Source: Bradyrhizobiaceae bacterium
Lineage (GTDB): Bacteria; Pseudomonadota; Alphaproteobacteria; Rhizobiales; Xanthobacteraceae
NCBI GenBank assembly: GCA_003963145.1
Contig: RXJJ01000004.1
Location: forward strand, 1,482-64,661
Direction: 5' to 3'
DNA: 63,180 nucleotides
The position numbers and the translations under genes are program-made. This document shows positions 44,296 through 51,761 of the stretch, piece after piece (the stretch's first letter is position 1; each line of letters opens with the position of its first letter). The notes below the pieces were generated by a model. That model did not search any database and was not told the DNA's origin. It saw nothing but the letters and a program-made list of their open reading frames with translations.

Positions 44296-44318
44296 ACACC
44301 TTGGTCACAGTGTGGTGT
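44296..44318. promoter_or_regulatory. Possible operator dyad between the RND pump and SMR genes
   Basis: An inverted repeat ACACC-N13-GGTGT with an inner CAC-A-GTG core lies in the shared upstream region of two transporter genes. Pump genes are often controlled by TetR or MarR repressors bound at such sites, but no regulator gene is adjacent. The match is short and could be chance. Confidence 0.3.
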
Positions 44319-44429
44319 TCTGATCGCTATAAACTATGGTAGCGGCCCATTCACGCTTCGACGGCCGAAAGACGTCGCCATAGCTCGCTTTTTCTCTCTA
44401 GAACCGTCGACTGAAAGCTACGCTGGAAA

Positions 44430-44759
44430 ATGTCATATTTATACCTCGCCATCGCTGTGATATTCGAAATCATCGGCACCGCCGGGCTGCAAGCCTCGCA
44501 ACAATTTACCAAGCCAAAACCACTGATCCTGACGGCGGCCGGATACGCGGCGGCGTTCTACTTCCTGTCGCTGGTTTTGCGAACCATGCCGGTGGGCATC
44601 GCCTATGCGCTCTGGTCCGGCCTCGGGATAATCCTCATCACGATCGTCGGTCTGTTCTGGTTTGGTCAACGACTCGACTGGCCTGCTGTGATTGGCCTGG
44701 CGCTTATCCTCGTCGGTGTTGTTACGATCAATTTGTTCTCCGAAACCGTCGTGCATTAG
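44430..44759 (+). CDS. Small multidrug resistance (SMR) transporter
   Basis: A 109-residue four-helix inner membrane antiporter of the EmrE/SugE family. The essential membrane glutamate is E14 (AVIFEIIGTAGLQAS), and the packing motif GIAYALWSGLGIILI in helix 3 is intact. The sequence is closer to EmrE-type exporters (ALWSGLG) than to the guanidinium-specific Gdx group, so quaternary ammonium or similar cations are probable substrates. No guanidine riboswitch is recognisable upstream. Confidence 0.93.
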   Translation: MSYLYLAIAVIFEIIGTAGLQASQQFTKPKPLILTAAGYAAAFYFLSLVLRTMPVGIAYALWSGLGIILITIVGLFWFGQRLDWPAVIGLALILVGVVTINLFSETVVH

Positions 44760-44816
44760 TAGCGGCGTTCTGCAATATGATGCACATCGGATTCGGGACA
44801 GCAGGATGAACCCGCC

Positions 44817-44966
44817 ATGACCAATCGCAATGCCCTTTATGCCCTGATCGGAGCCCTGATCGTCGTTGTTGCCGTGCTCGGCTACAGTCTCTATCAGGCC
44901 AAGCAGGAGCCGAAGGGACTTAACATCAATATCGGTCCGGGCGGCGTACAGGTCCGGGACAAGTGA
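44817..44966 (+). CDS. 49-residue single-pass membrane protein
   Basis: A short gene starting at the ATG at 44817 (MTNRNALYALIGALIVVVAV). One transmembrane helix (7-24) is followed by a short polar tail with LNINIGPGGVQVRDK. The sequence looks conserved rather than random: a clean membrane anchor, a glycine-rich NIGPGG tail, codon usage like its neighbours and an AGGA site upstream. I recall similar unnamed proteins in Bradyrhizobiaceae. The next small gene follows 23 bases later. Confidence 0.7.
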   Translation: MTNRNALYALIGALIVVVAVLGYSLYQAKQEPKGLNINIGPGGVQVRDK

Positions 44967-44989
44967 TTGCGTCTTTCCCGGCGACAGCG

Positions 44990-45223
44990 ATGAGAATCGT
45001 CCTGCTGGTCTGCGGGGCGCTGGTTGCGGCCCTGAACCCCGCTTCGGCGGACATGGTGACGCGCGAATCCGACATCACGGGCATACGGCTCGGCCAGCAC
45101 ATTCTGGTCGACGATGGCACGTGTCCGACCGGGCAAATCAAGGATATCACCGGCACCAAATTGACGGCGAACGGCATCACGGCGGTCCGCAAATGCGTCG
45201 ACCGGAAAACCGCGCGGCGTTGA
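44990..45223 (+). CDS. Small secreted protein (DUF6719-like)
   Basis: A 77-residue exported protein. The signal peptide MRIVLLVCGALVAALNPASA starts at the ATG at 44990. A GTG at 44963 is also in frame. The mature part (SDITGIRLGQHILVDDGTC, then GQIKDITGTKLTANGI and RKC) has two cysteines that may pair. I recall this pattern as a family of short periplasmic proteins in Bradyrhizobiaceae, with no known role. It lies directly after the 49-residue membrane protein. Confidence 0.72.
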   Translation: MRIVLLVCGALVAALNPASADMVTRESDITGIRLGQHILVDDGTCPTGQIKDITGTKLTANGITAVRKCVDRKTARR

Positions 45224-45531
45224 TCTCGTCCAGCACCATCATTCCGGCTTCGGCTCGCGCCTCGCTGGGAGGCTTCGCCCACGCGGAGCCTGTGGCCGAA
45301 TAAGCCGCTGGCTTACGGGTCGCTGGCCTGGATACCAAATTGAGCCCACCAAAGAGCTCGATCCCATGGCGGCGGATTACCCGCCAGCATGACATCGGAC
45401 CTACTTGTCGACTGTTTTTTTCCGAACTGTTCGCAGTTGCAGCGTGACGGCGGGTTCCATCGGCATAAACTCGCCGGCGGGGCGACGTCCGGCGCCCGTC
45501 CACGAAGGACTCCCGGACTGGAGACGAAAAC
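45224..45531. other. Gene-free stretch with short hairpins
   Basis: 308 bases without a convincing gene. A short hairpin TAAGCC-GCT-GGCTTA lies at 45301-45315 and GGCGG/CCGCC near 45369-45383. Neither has a T-run. The region upstream of the next gene has a GGAG site at its end. No promoter is clear. Confidence 0.4.
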
Positions 45532-45822
45532 ATGTCGGCCACTCTCATTAATCTCATCATCCAGATTATCGCAGGCGCCATTGGCGGAAACGTCGCCGGC
45601 GGCGCGGCCAAGAACATCGATCTCGGTACCATCGGAAACTCGATTGCGGGTGCTGTCGGCGGCGGCGTCGGCGGCCAGATCCTCGCCGCCCTGATCCCGA
45701 TGCTGGCGAACGCGGGATCGACCATGGATATCGGCGCACTCGCCGGTCAGGCCGTCGGCGGCGGTGTGGCTGGCGCCATCGTCACGGCCATCGTCGGAGC
45801 GATCAAGAACCGCACCGCGTAA
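45532..45822 (+). CDS. Small glycine-rich hydrophobic protein
   Basis: A 96-residue protein made of alternating hydrophobic and Gly/Ala stretches (LINLIIQIIAGAIGGNVAGG, GAVGGGVGGQIL, AVGGGVAGAIVTAIVGAI), probably two membrane hairpins rich in GxxxG-like contacts. It resembles unannotated glycine-zipper-like proteins seen in rhizobia. It starts with the ATG at 45532 after GGAGACG. Function unknown. Confidence 0.75.
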   Translation: MSATLINLIIQIIAGAIGGNVAGGAAKNIDLGTIGNSIAGAVGGGVGGQILAALIPMLANAGSTMDIGALAGQAVGGGVAGAIVTAIVGAIKNRTA

Positions 45823-45832
45823 TCCCCCCGAC

Positions 45833-45867
45833 AGGCGGTGAGGACGCCATAAGGCACCTCGCCGCCT
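45833..45867. terminator. Putative bidirectional terminator hairpin between convergent genes
   Basis: An eleven-base stem (45833-45843 with 45857-45867; one G-T pair) around a 13-base loop fills the gap between the glycine-rich gene and creA. There is no T-run on either side, so termination strength is uncertain. Confidence 0.55.
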
Positions 45868-45870
45868 GCC

Positions 45871-46428
45871 TTAGCCGGAAACGAAATCGGCGCATTTCTG
45901 AACCGCATCGGTGCTGCCCCAGGGCATGATCGGCACCGACGAGGTCGAGTTTTTCGGGGAGCCGTCGATCAGCTTGTCCGAATAGACCATGTAAACCAGC
46001 ACATTCCGCCTGGTGTCACAGCCGCGCACGATCTGCATCTTTTTGAAAAACAGCGAACGGCGCTGGCGGAACATGTCTTCGCCCTGAGCAAACTTGGTCT
46101 TGATGCGAATGGGACCGATCTGACGGCAAGCCAGCGAAATATCGGAGACCTGTTCGGCAAGCCCGAGCCACCCGGTAATACCGCCCTTCTCCGGTATCGT
46201 GAAATGGCAGGCAACACCTTCAACATCGGGATCGTCGATGCCGTATGTCGCAAGTTTATCATCGGGACTGAGAAGCTTGAAAACAGTGGAGCGGCGGAAA
46301 ATGAGGTCCGGCTCCTCCGCCTTCGCCGGCCCCGACGCCAGCACGGCTATTGCGAACGAAAGCAGCGCCATCAAGGAAACAAACCCGTGCGCGTTGCGGG
46401 AAACCGCCGGAAATACCATCTTGCCCAT
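45871..46428 (-). CDS. CreA family protein
   Basis: A 185-residue exported protein of the CreA (DUF1131-type, YjeA/CreA) family, named after E. coli creA and of unknown function. The signal peptide (GFVSLMALLSFAIAVLASGPAKA) is followed by the conserved VEGVACHFTIPEKGGITGWLG and RRSLFFKKMQIVRGCD segments, with four cysteines in the mature part. The start is the ATG at 46428 or at 46419. The latter has a better placed GGAG. The frame remains open far upstream into the neighbouring gene, which is not meaningful. Confidence 0.9.
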   Translation of the reverse strand: MGKMVFPAVSRNAHGFVSLMALLSFAIAVLASGPAKAEEPDLIFRRSTVFKLLSPDDKLATYGIDDPDVEGVACHFTIPEKGGITGWLGLAEQVSDISLACRQIGPIRIKTKFAQGEDMFRQRRSLFFKKMQIVRGCDTRRNVLVYMVYSDKLIDGSPKNSTSSVPIMPWGSTDAVQKCADFVSG

Positions 46429-46655
46429 ACTCCAAGACCTCAGATCCTGAGGGAACCGATGTGGGGTGTCGCCAGCGGCTTTGCATGGCCCGAACGGCAC
46501 GTATTTGTGAAAGACGCCGGCGGGGCCGTTAATAAAATCGCGCCGTCCTTCCGGTACATTTAGGCAACACCTGCGGTATTTGGGCGCGTCGGCTGGTGAA
46601 CCCGAAGAGCGTCTGCGACACTTAAATACAGGAATCATCATTGGGGACTGCGCGC

Positions 46656-48251
46656 GTGAAATACGACCTGACCTCGACCGCCGAGACGCCGTTCCGGACA
46701 TCCGGCACAGGCACGACCCTCGTGCTTTTCGGCACAGCCCTTTCGACGATTTTTCTGGCGGCGGCTTTGACTGGACTCCCGTCACCCGTTGCCGCCCAGG
46801 TTTTTTGGGGGCCGGATGACGACTACGCCGCGTCCCGGCGTTTTGAAAGCCGGCGTTTCGAACCCGGATCTTTTGAACAGGATCGGTTCGAGCGCCACAA
46901 GCGCCGCACCGCGCGCAGCAAGCATCGCCGCGATGCAGAGCCGGTCGTCAAGGAAACCTCCAAACCCCAGGGTCCGCTCGTCATCGCCGTTTCGATCGAC
47001 GAGCAACGGCTGAGGCTTTACGACGCCAACGGCCTGTTCGCGGAATCGCCGGTCTCCACCGGCATGCGCGGCCACTCGACGCCAATGGGTGTGTTCAGCG
47101 TCATCGGCAAGGAAAAATACCACCGCTCCAACATCTACAGCGGCGCGCCGATGCCCTACATGCAGCGCATCACATGGTCGGGCGTCGCAATGCATGCCGG
47201 CGTATTGCCCGGCTATCCGGCCTCGCATGGCTGCATCCGCATGCCGATGAATTTTGCGATCCGCATGTACGGATGGACGAGGCCCGGCGCCCGCGTCGTG
47301 ATCGCACCGAACGGATTGTCGCCAGCCGATTTTTCGCATCCGCTCTTGTTCACGCACAAACCTGACCCCGCACCTGTGGCAGCCGCGCCCGCGGATACGA
47401 CGCAGGCCAGCATGGTTTCGGCACCCAAGTCGACCCCTAAGTCGGACAAGGCAACCGCCGATAGTCCGGCAAAAACAGCTGAGAGCGACAAGCCGGAACT
47501 TCGCACCACGCAGGATGCGGTCTCTGGCGTGCAAATCCAGACGGCTGATGCCAGCGGCGCGATGCCAACGAAAATCACCGATGTGGCGGCGAGCCCGTCT
47601 GACGGGAAATCCATTGAAACGACCGCCGTCGATGAGACCAAAGATGCGGCAAAACAGACTGTCGATCCGGAGCTCAAGAAGGACAAGGATCAAACCAGAC
47701 AGACTGCAGAAGACAAGCCGGCAGAGGCCCCTGACGCGGCCAGGTCTGAAGCTGCAAAATCCGACGCAGCCAAATCCGGCTCAAAGACTGACAAGGCTGC
47801 CGCTGCGACAGCGCCGGCCAAACCGCGCACCGGTCATATCGCCGCCTATGTCAGCCGCAAGGAAGGCAAACTGTTCGTCCGGCAGAATTTCGAGCCATTG
47901 TTCGAGACTCCCGTCGAGATCGTTGACCGCAACCGGCCGCTCGGCACCCATATCTTCACCATGAGCGCCGACAAGGATGATGCAAAAACCTATCGCTGGT
48001 CGGTGATTTCTCTGCCAGCCCGCAACTCGGCGGACAACATCCCCCGCCGCAAGAAGGGGGAAACCACAGCGCAAGTCCCGGCCCTTCCGCCATCGTCACC
48101 GGCAGAAGCTCTCGACCGCGTGAAAATTCCCGACGAGGCGATGCAGAAGATCGCAGAAGCCATCGCGCCCGGCGGCTCGATCATCGTTTCGGACCAGGGT
48201 CTCGGCGACGAAACCGGGCTTGGAACTGATTTCATCGTTCCGCTCCGATAG
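46656..48251 (+). CDS. L,D-transpeptidase (YkuD) with a degenerate second domain
   Basis: About 531 residues from the GTG at 46656 (a TTG at 46641 is the alternative). A signal anchor precedes a basic linker and the YkuD domain (about 105-220), with the catalytic motif HAGVLPGYPASHGCIRMP (C193). It crosslinks peptidoglycan by 3-3 bonds or attaches outer membrane lipoproteins. A long Lys/Asp/Ala/Thr-rich disordered linker (about 230-385) leads to a C-terminal domain whose first strands (SRKEGKLFVRQNFEPLFETP) resemble the YkuD start, but no catalytic His-Gly-Cys follows. It may be an inactive copy. Confidence 0.9.
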   Translation: MKYDLTSTAETPFRTSGTGTTLVLFGTALSTIFLAAALTGLPSPVAAQVFWGPDDDYAASRRFESRRFEPGSFEQDRFERHKRRTARSKHRRDAEPVVKETSKPQGPLVIAVSIDEQRLRLYDANGLFAESPVSTGMRGHSTPMGVFSVIGKEKYHRSNIYSGAPMPYMQRITWSGVAMHAGVLPGYPASHGCIRMPMNFAIRMYGWTRPGARVVIAPNGLSPADFSHPLLFTHKPDPAPVAAAPADTTQASMVSAPKSTPKSDKATADSPAKTAESDKPELRTTQDAVSGVQIQTADASGAMPTKITDVAASPSDGKSIETTAVDETKDAAKQTVDPELKKDKDQTRQTAEDKPAEAPDAARSEAAKSDAAKSGSKTDKAAAATAPAKPRTGHIAAYVSRKEGKLFVRQNFEPLFETPVEIVDRNRPLGTHIFTMSADKDDAKTYRWSVISLPARNSADNIPRRKKGETTAQVPALPPSSPAEALDRVKIPDEAMQKIAEAIAPGGSIIVSDQGLGDETGLGTDFIVPLR

Positions 48252-48431
48252 CATCACAAGCCCTGTTGCTGACTGGCACCGGCGCCGTGGTTAACCCTGC
48301 TCCGCCTCACTTCGCCATTTGCCGTGAATTCCATTGGCGACGGCTACATGTCCGGCTAGGCTGATCTCCGCAAACAGGGCGCGCCCGGGTTTTTGCCGGC
48401 GTGGAACTCCTGCCCAGTCGGAGTGATGAGT

Positions 48432-49406
48432 ATGCGTAACGCTGCAGGATTGATTGTCGCGGGTACCGTTTCCCTCTGTGCCGTCAGCGCCGCATGGTCG
48501 CAGGCTCCCAGTCCCCCGCGCCCGTCGGCATCAGCCGCCCCGCAAACCACCGCCACCTCCGCACCGGCCGCATCGATGACGACGGCCACCGCGCCATCGC
48601 CTGCTCCTGTCAAACAGGCGTGCGCCAATCCGAATGCAATCGGTGTCTCACGCGTTGTCGCCATCGACACCACTGGAGGACCGGGCTTCGGTTTCGAGCA
48701 TTTCAAGCAGCTTGATTTTCTGCGCGACAAGGAAGTGGTGCTGACGTTCGATGACGGTCCCTGGCCGGTGAATACGCCCTCGGTGCTCAAGACGCTCGAT
48801 GAGGAATGCACCAAGGCGATCTTCTTCCCCATCGGTCTGCACGCGACTTACCATCCGGAAATTCTCAAGGAGGTCGCGGAGCGCGGCCACACCATCGGCG
48901 CGCACACCTGGTCGCACGCCAATCTGAACAGCAAGAAGCTGACCGACGACCAGCGCAAGGACGAGATCGAAAAGGGCTTCAGCGCCATCGCATGGGCGCT
49001 CGGCACCGCGCCCGCGCCGTTCTTCCGCTTCCCCGCCTTGCAGCATCCGCCGGAGATGGTGACGTATCTCGGCACGCGTAACGTCGCGATCTGGTCATGC
49101 GATCTCGACTCGTTCGACTTCAAGGCGAGCACGCCGAAGAAAGTGGTCGACACCGTCATGACCAAGCTCGACAAGCTCGGCAAGGGCATCATCCTGATGC
49201 ACGATTTCCAGAAGCATACCGCCGAAGCGCTTCCCGAACTGATGAAGCGGCTCAAGGAAGGCGGCTACAAGGTCGTGCAGGTGAAAGCGAAGGCTCCGGT
49301 TCAAACACTGCCGCAATATGACGACGAACTGGTCAAGAGCCTGAAGCTGCCCACCGTCAGCGCACGCCCTGTATCGAGCGTGGTCGAAACGATCTCGGAA
49401 CAATAA
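48432..49406 (+). CDS. Polysaccharide deacetylase (NodB homology domain)
   Basis: A 324-residue exported carbohydrate esterase of family 4. The ATG at 48432 is eight bases after GGAG and opens a signal peptide (MRNAAGLIVAGTVSLCAVSA). An Ala/Pro/Thr-rich spacer leads to the catalytic domain: TFDDGPWP holds the catalytic base and metal aspartates, HTWSHANL the metal histidines, FFRFPAL the active-site arginine, and IILMHD the last motif. It would remove acetyl groups from N-acetylglucosamine in a wall or capsule polymer. The substrate is unknown. Confidence 0.93.
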   Translation: MRNAAGLIVAGTVSLCAVSAAWSQAPSPPRPSASAAPQTTATSAPAASMTTATAPSPAPVKQACANPNAIGVSRVVAIDTTGGPGFGFEHFKQLDFLRDKEVVLTFDDGPWPVNTPSVLKTLDEECTKAIFFPIGLHATYHPEILKEVAERGHTIGAHTWSHANLNSKKLTDDQRKDEIEKGFSAIAWALGTAPAPFFRFPALQHPPEMVTYLGTRNVAIWSCDLDSFDFKASTPKKVVDTVMTKLDKLGKGIILMHDFQKHTAEALPELMKRLKEGGYKVVQVKAKAPVQTLPQYDDELVKSLKLPTVSARPVSSVVETISEQ

Positions 49407-49415
49407 GCTCCGCAC

Positions 49416-49964
49416 GTGCTGATCGTCGAAGGTTACGTCATTGTGTCCGCGAACGGCATGCTCGCGGACCACCATCATGTGATGCCCGACGCGCTGAAAT
49501 TTCCGCAGGACCAGTCCTTCTTCGGGGCGGCACTCGACCGGAGCGACCTCATCGTCCATGGCCGCCACTCCCATGAACAGCAGGCGCGCTCCGACGAGCG
49601 CGTCCGTCTGGTGCTGACCGGCCGGATCGAGGCGCTTGCACCCGATACCGAACACCCCAACGCGACGTTATGGAATCCGCAAGGCGCGTCTTTCGAGGAA
49701 GCCTGCCATCGGGCTGGCGTCACGTCGGGCAACGTCGCGATTATCGGCGGTCCGCCGGTCTATGAGCTGTTTCTCGACCGCTACGATATTTTCTGGCTGT
49801 CGCAGGCTCATAACGTGACCATTGAAGACGGGATCGGCGTGTTTCCGCAGGTGCCGCAATTGTCGCCGCAACAAATCCTCACCGCGCACGGGCTCTCAAA
49901 AAAAGAAACCCGCGTGCTCGAGGCGGCGCAGAACGTCGATCTCGCCGTCTGGCGCCGCAACTAG
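49416..49964 (+). CDS. Dihydrofolate reductase-like protein
   Basis: A 182-residue protein with a GTG start at 49416, nine bases after the deacetylase gene. VEGYVIVSANGMLADHHHVMP resembles the folate-reductase-like N-terminus, and NVAIIGGPPVYELFLDRYD matches the conserved GG-x-x-[VI]-[YF] segment of the DHFR/RibD-C fold. The usual substrate aspartate or glutamate at the position after helix B is not clear, so the true substrate may not be dihydrofolate. It is probably co-transcribed with the deacetylase. Confidence 0.8.
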   Translation: MLIVEGYVIVSANGMLADHHHVMPDALKFPQDQSFFGAALDRSDLIVHGRHSHEQQARSDERVRLVLTGRIEALAPDTEHPNATLWNPQGASFEEACHRAGVTSGNVAIIGGPPVYELFLDRYDIFWLSQAHNVTIEDGIGVFPQVPQLSPQQILTAHGLSKKETRVLEAAQNVDLAVWRRN

Positions 49965-49980
49965 CGCGTCCAAGGCGCGC

Positions 49981-51027
49981 TTATCTGGTTTGCGTCGGGC
50001 CCGCGGTCGGGTTCTTCAGCCACTCTAGCAGCACCTGATGGAAACGCTCAGGCGCCTGAATCTGCGGCGAATGACCGAGGTCCGGAAACTCGATCAGCTG
50101 GGCATGGGGAATCCGCGCCGCAGCTTCCTTGCCGAGCACAGGGTAGTTGCCGAGCGTCGGCCGGATGTCCGGCGGCGCGGTATCCTTGCCGATCGCGGTC
50201 GTATCCTTGTCGCCGATCATGAGCAGCACCGGCCTGGACAGGCGCTCGAACTCGTAGAACACGGGCTGGGTGGCAATCATGTCGTAGAGACGCGCCGAAC
50301 TCCACTGCACGGCTTCCCTGCCCAGACCGCGATACATCCCGGCCAGCATCTGCACCCAGGGCTCGTAGGACGGATCCCACGTTCCCGCATAATAGGTTGC
50401 GCGCTCATAGGCGCGGATTGTATCGGCCGACACACGCTGCTCGCGCTGGAGCCAGCCATCCAGGCTCAGCCATGGCACTCCCTTGGCCTTCCAGTCCTCC
50501 AGACCGATCGGATCGACCAGAACGAGCTGATCCACCGCGTCCGGATACATCAGGGCATACCGGATCGCGAGCATGCCGCCGGTCGAATGGCCCATGATGA
50601 CGGAGTGTTCGATGCCGAGCGAGGCGAGCAGCGCCCGCGTGTTACCGGCCAGCTGCTGAAACGTGAACTGATAATTGTCCGGCTTGCTGGACTTGCAGAA
50701 CCCGATCTGATCGACGGCGATCACCCGATATCCGGCTTCGCTGAGGCTCTTGATCGATCCTTCCCATGTCGCCGCGCAGAAATTCTTGCCGTGCAACAGA
50801 ACCACGGTGCGCCCGTTCGGAGCGGCCGGCTTCACATCGATATAGGCCATCTTCAACGGCTGACGCTGAGACTCGAAACGGAATTCCGAGACGGGATAAG
50901 GATATTCGAACCCTTCCAGCTCCGCCCCATAGGAGGGTTCGCTGTCCGGCGCGGCATATGCCACGAGCGGCACCGCGCTGACAGCGAGGAAAACAGCAAG
51001 GCCAAACAGGGTGACGAAACGGATCAT
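49981..51027 (-). CDS. Exported alpha/beta hydrolase
   Basis: A 348-residue hydrolase with a signal peptide (ending VAYAAP) and a serine hydrolase core: oxyanion region VVLLHGKNFCAATWEG, nucleophile S148 in GHSTGG and the late histidine in DLGHSPQIQAPE. The nearest general families are haloalkane dehalogenase-like and epoxide hydrolase-like proteins, but the substrate is not predictable. It is convergent with the DHFR-like gene with 16 bases between. Confidence 0.88.
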   Translation of the reverse strand: MIRFVTLFGLAVFLAVSAVPLVAYAAPDSEPSYGAELEGFEYPYPVSEFRFESQRQPLKMAYIDVKPAAPNGRTVVLLHGKNFCAATWEGSIKSLSEAGYRVIAVDQIGFCKSSKPDNYQFTFQQLAGNTRALLASLGIEHSVIMGHSTGGMLAIRYALMYPDAVDQLVLVDPIGLEDWKAKGVPWLSLDGWLQREQRVSADTIRAYERATYYAGTWDPSYEPWVQMLAGMYRGLGREAVQWSSARLYDMIATQPVFYEFERLSRPVLLMIGDKDTTAIGKDTAPPDIRPTLGNYPVLGKEAAARIPHAQLIEFPDLGHSPQIQAPERFHQVLLEWLKNPTAGPTQTR

Positions 51028-51171
51028 GATATCTCTCACGCTCAGACGCGGACGATCCGGGCAATATCCCATCGCCGTTATCGTAGCCAGAAGCCGGCGA
51101 TGATTTGTTCGTGATCCGGTCGCGACGTGTCGTCAAATTGCCGCCAGAAACACAATATCGGCGAAACGCGG

Positions 51172-51627
51172 CTAGACCCCGTGATAGCTCGTGGTTTCCG
51201 GCGGCGGCTCCGGACGCGGATAGCCTGCGATCATCAGAAGACCGCCGATCAAGGACAGGTTTTTCAGCGCCTGATACATGTTGATCGTGCGATCGGGGTC
51301 GGTCATCGTCCAAAAATTGTGGAAGTAGTAGATTGTCGTCGCAACAAACACGGCCAGCAGGATCGCGACGACACGCGCACCGAAATTAAGCGCGATCAGC
51401 ACGCCGCAAAGAATTTCAAAAATGCCGGTGGCGATCACGATGACCTGCGCGATCGGCATGCCGGTCATGGTCTCGATCTGCGTCTTGTAGGTCGCGAACT
51501 GGTCAGGGATGGCGATGTGGCTTTCGACCATCGGCATCATTCCGGCAATGTCGTAGAGCTTGCTGGCGCCGGACACCAGAAACAACACGCAGAACAGGAT
51601 ACGTCCAATTGCGGCTAAAGCTGGCAT
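51172..51627 (-). CDS. DoxX-family membrane protein
   Basis: A 151-residue four-helix membrane protein of the DoxX/DoxD-like family. The start is the ATG at 51627, with GAGG five bases upstream; an ATG 18 bases earlier lacks a spaced ribosome site. RILFCVLFLVSGASKLYDI and YFHNFW are typical of the family. Roles proposed for DoxX proteins range from thiol redox to quinone handling; none is proven here. Confidence 0.88.
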   Translation of the reverse strand: MPALAAIGRILFCVLFLVSGASKLYDIAGMMPMVESHIAIPDQFATYKTQIETMTGMPIAQVIVIATGIFEILCGVLIALNFGARVVAILLAVFVATTIYYFHNFWTMTDPDRTINMYQALKNLSLIGGLLMIAGYPRPEPPPETTSYHGV

Positions 51628-51761
51628 TGTGACCTCATCCTTCAAGGATGCGCAAAACTATAAAATCCCACCGACGCCCGCGTGACAAGGCTAATCATCC
51701 GGTCACATCGGGCGCTGGCTTATTTCATTCAATCATCCATTCCCTACGACAACCATCACAT

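Noticed and set aside
44198-44429. Guanidine riboswitch before the SMR gene
   Set aside because: No pair of ACGR-loop hairpins or other known guanidine aptamer core is visible, and the protein looks EmrE-like rather than Gdx.
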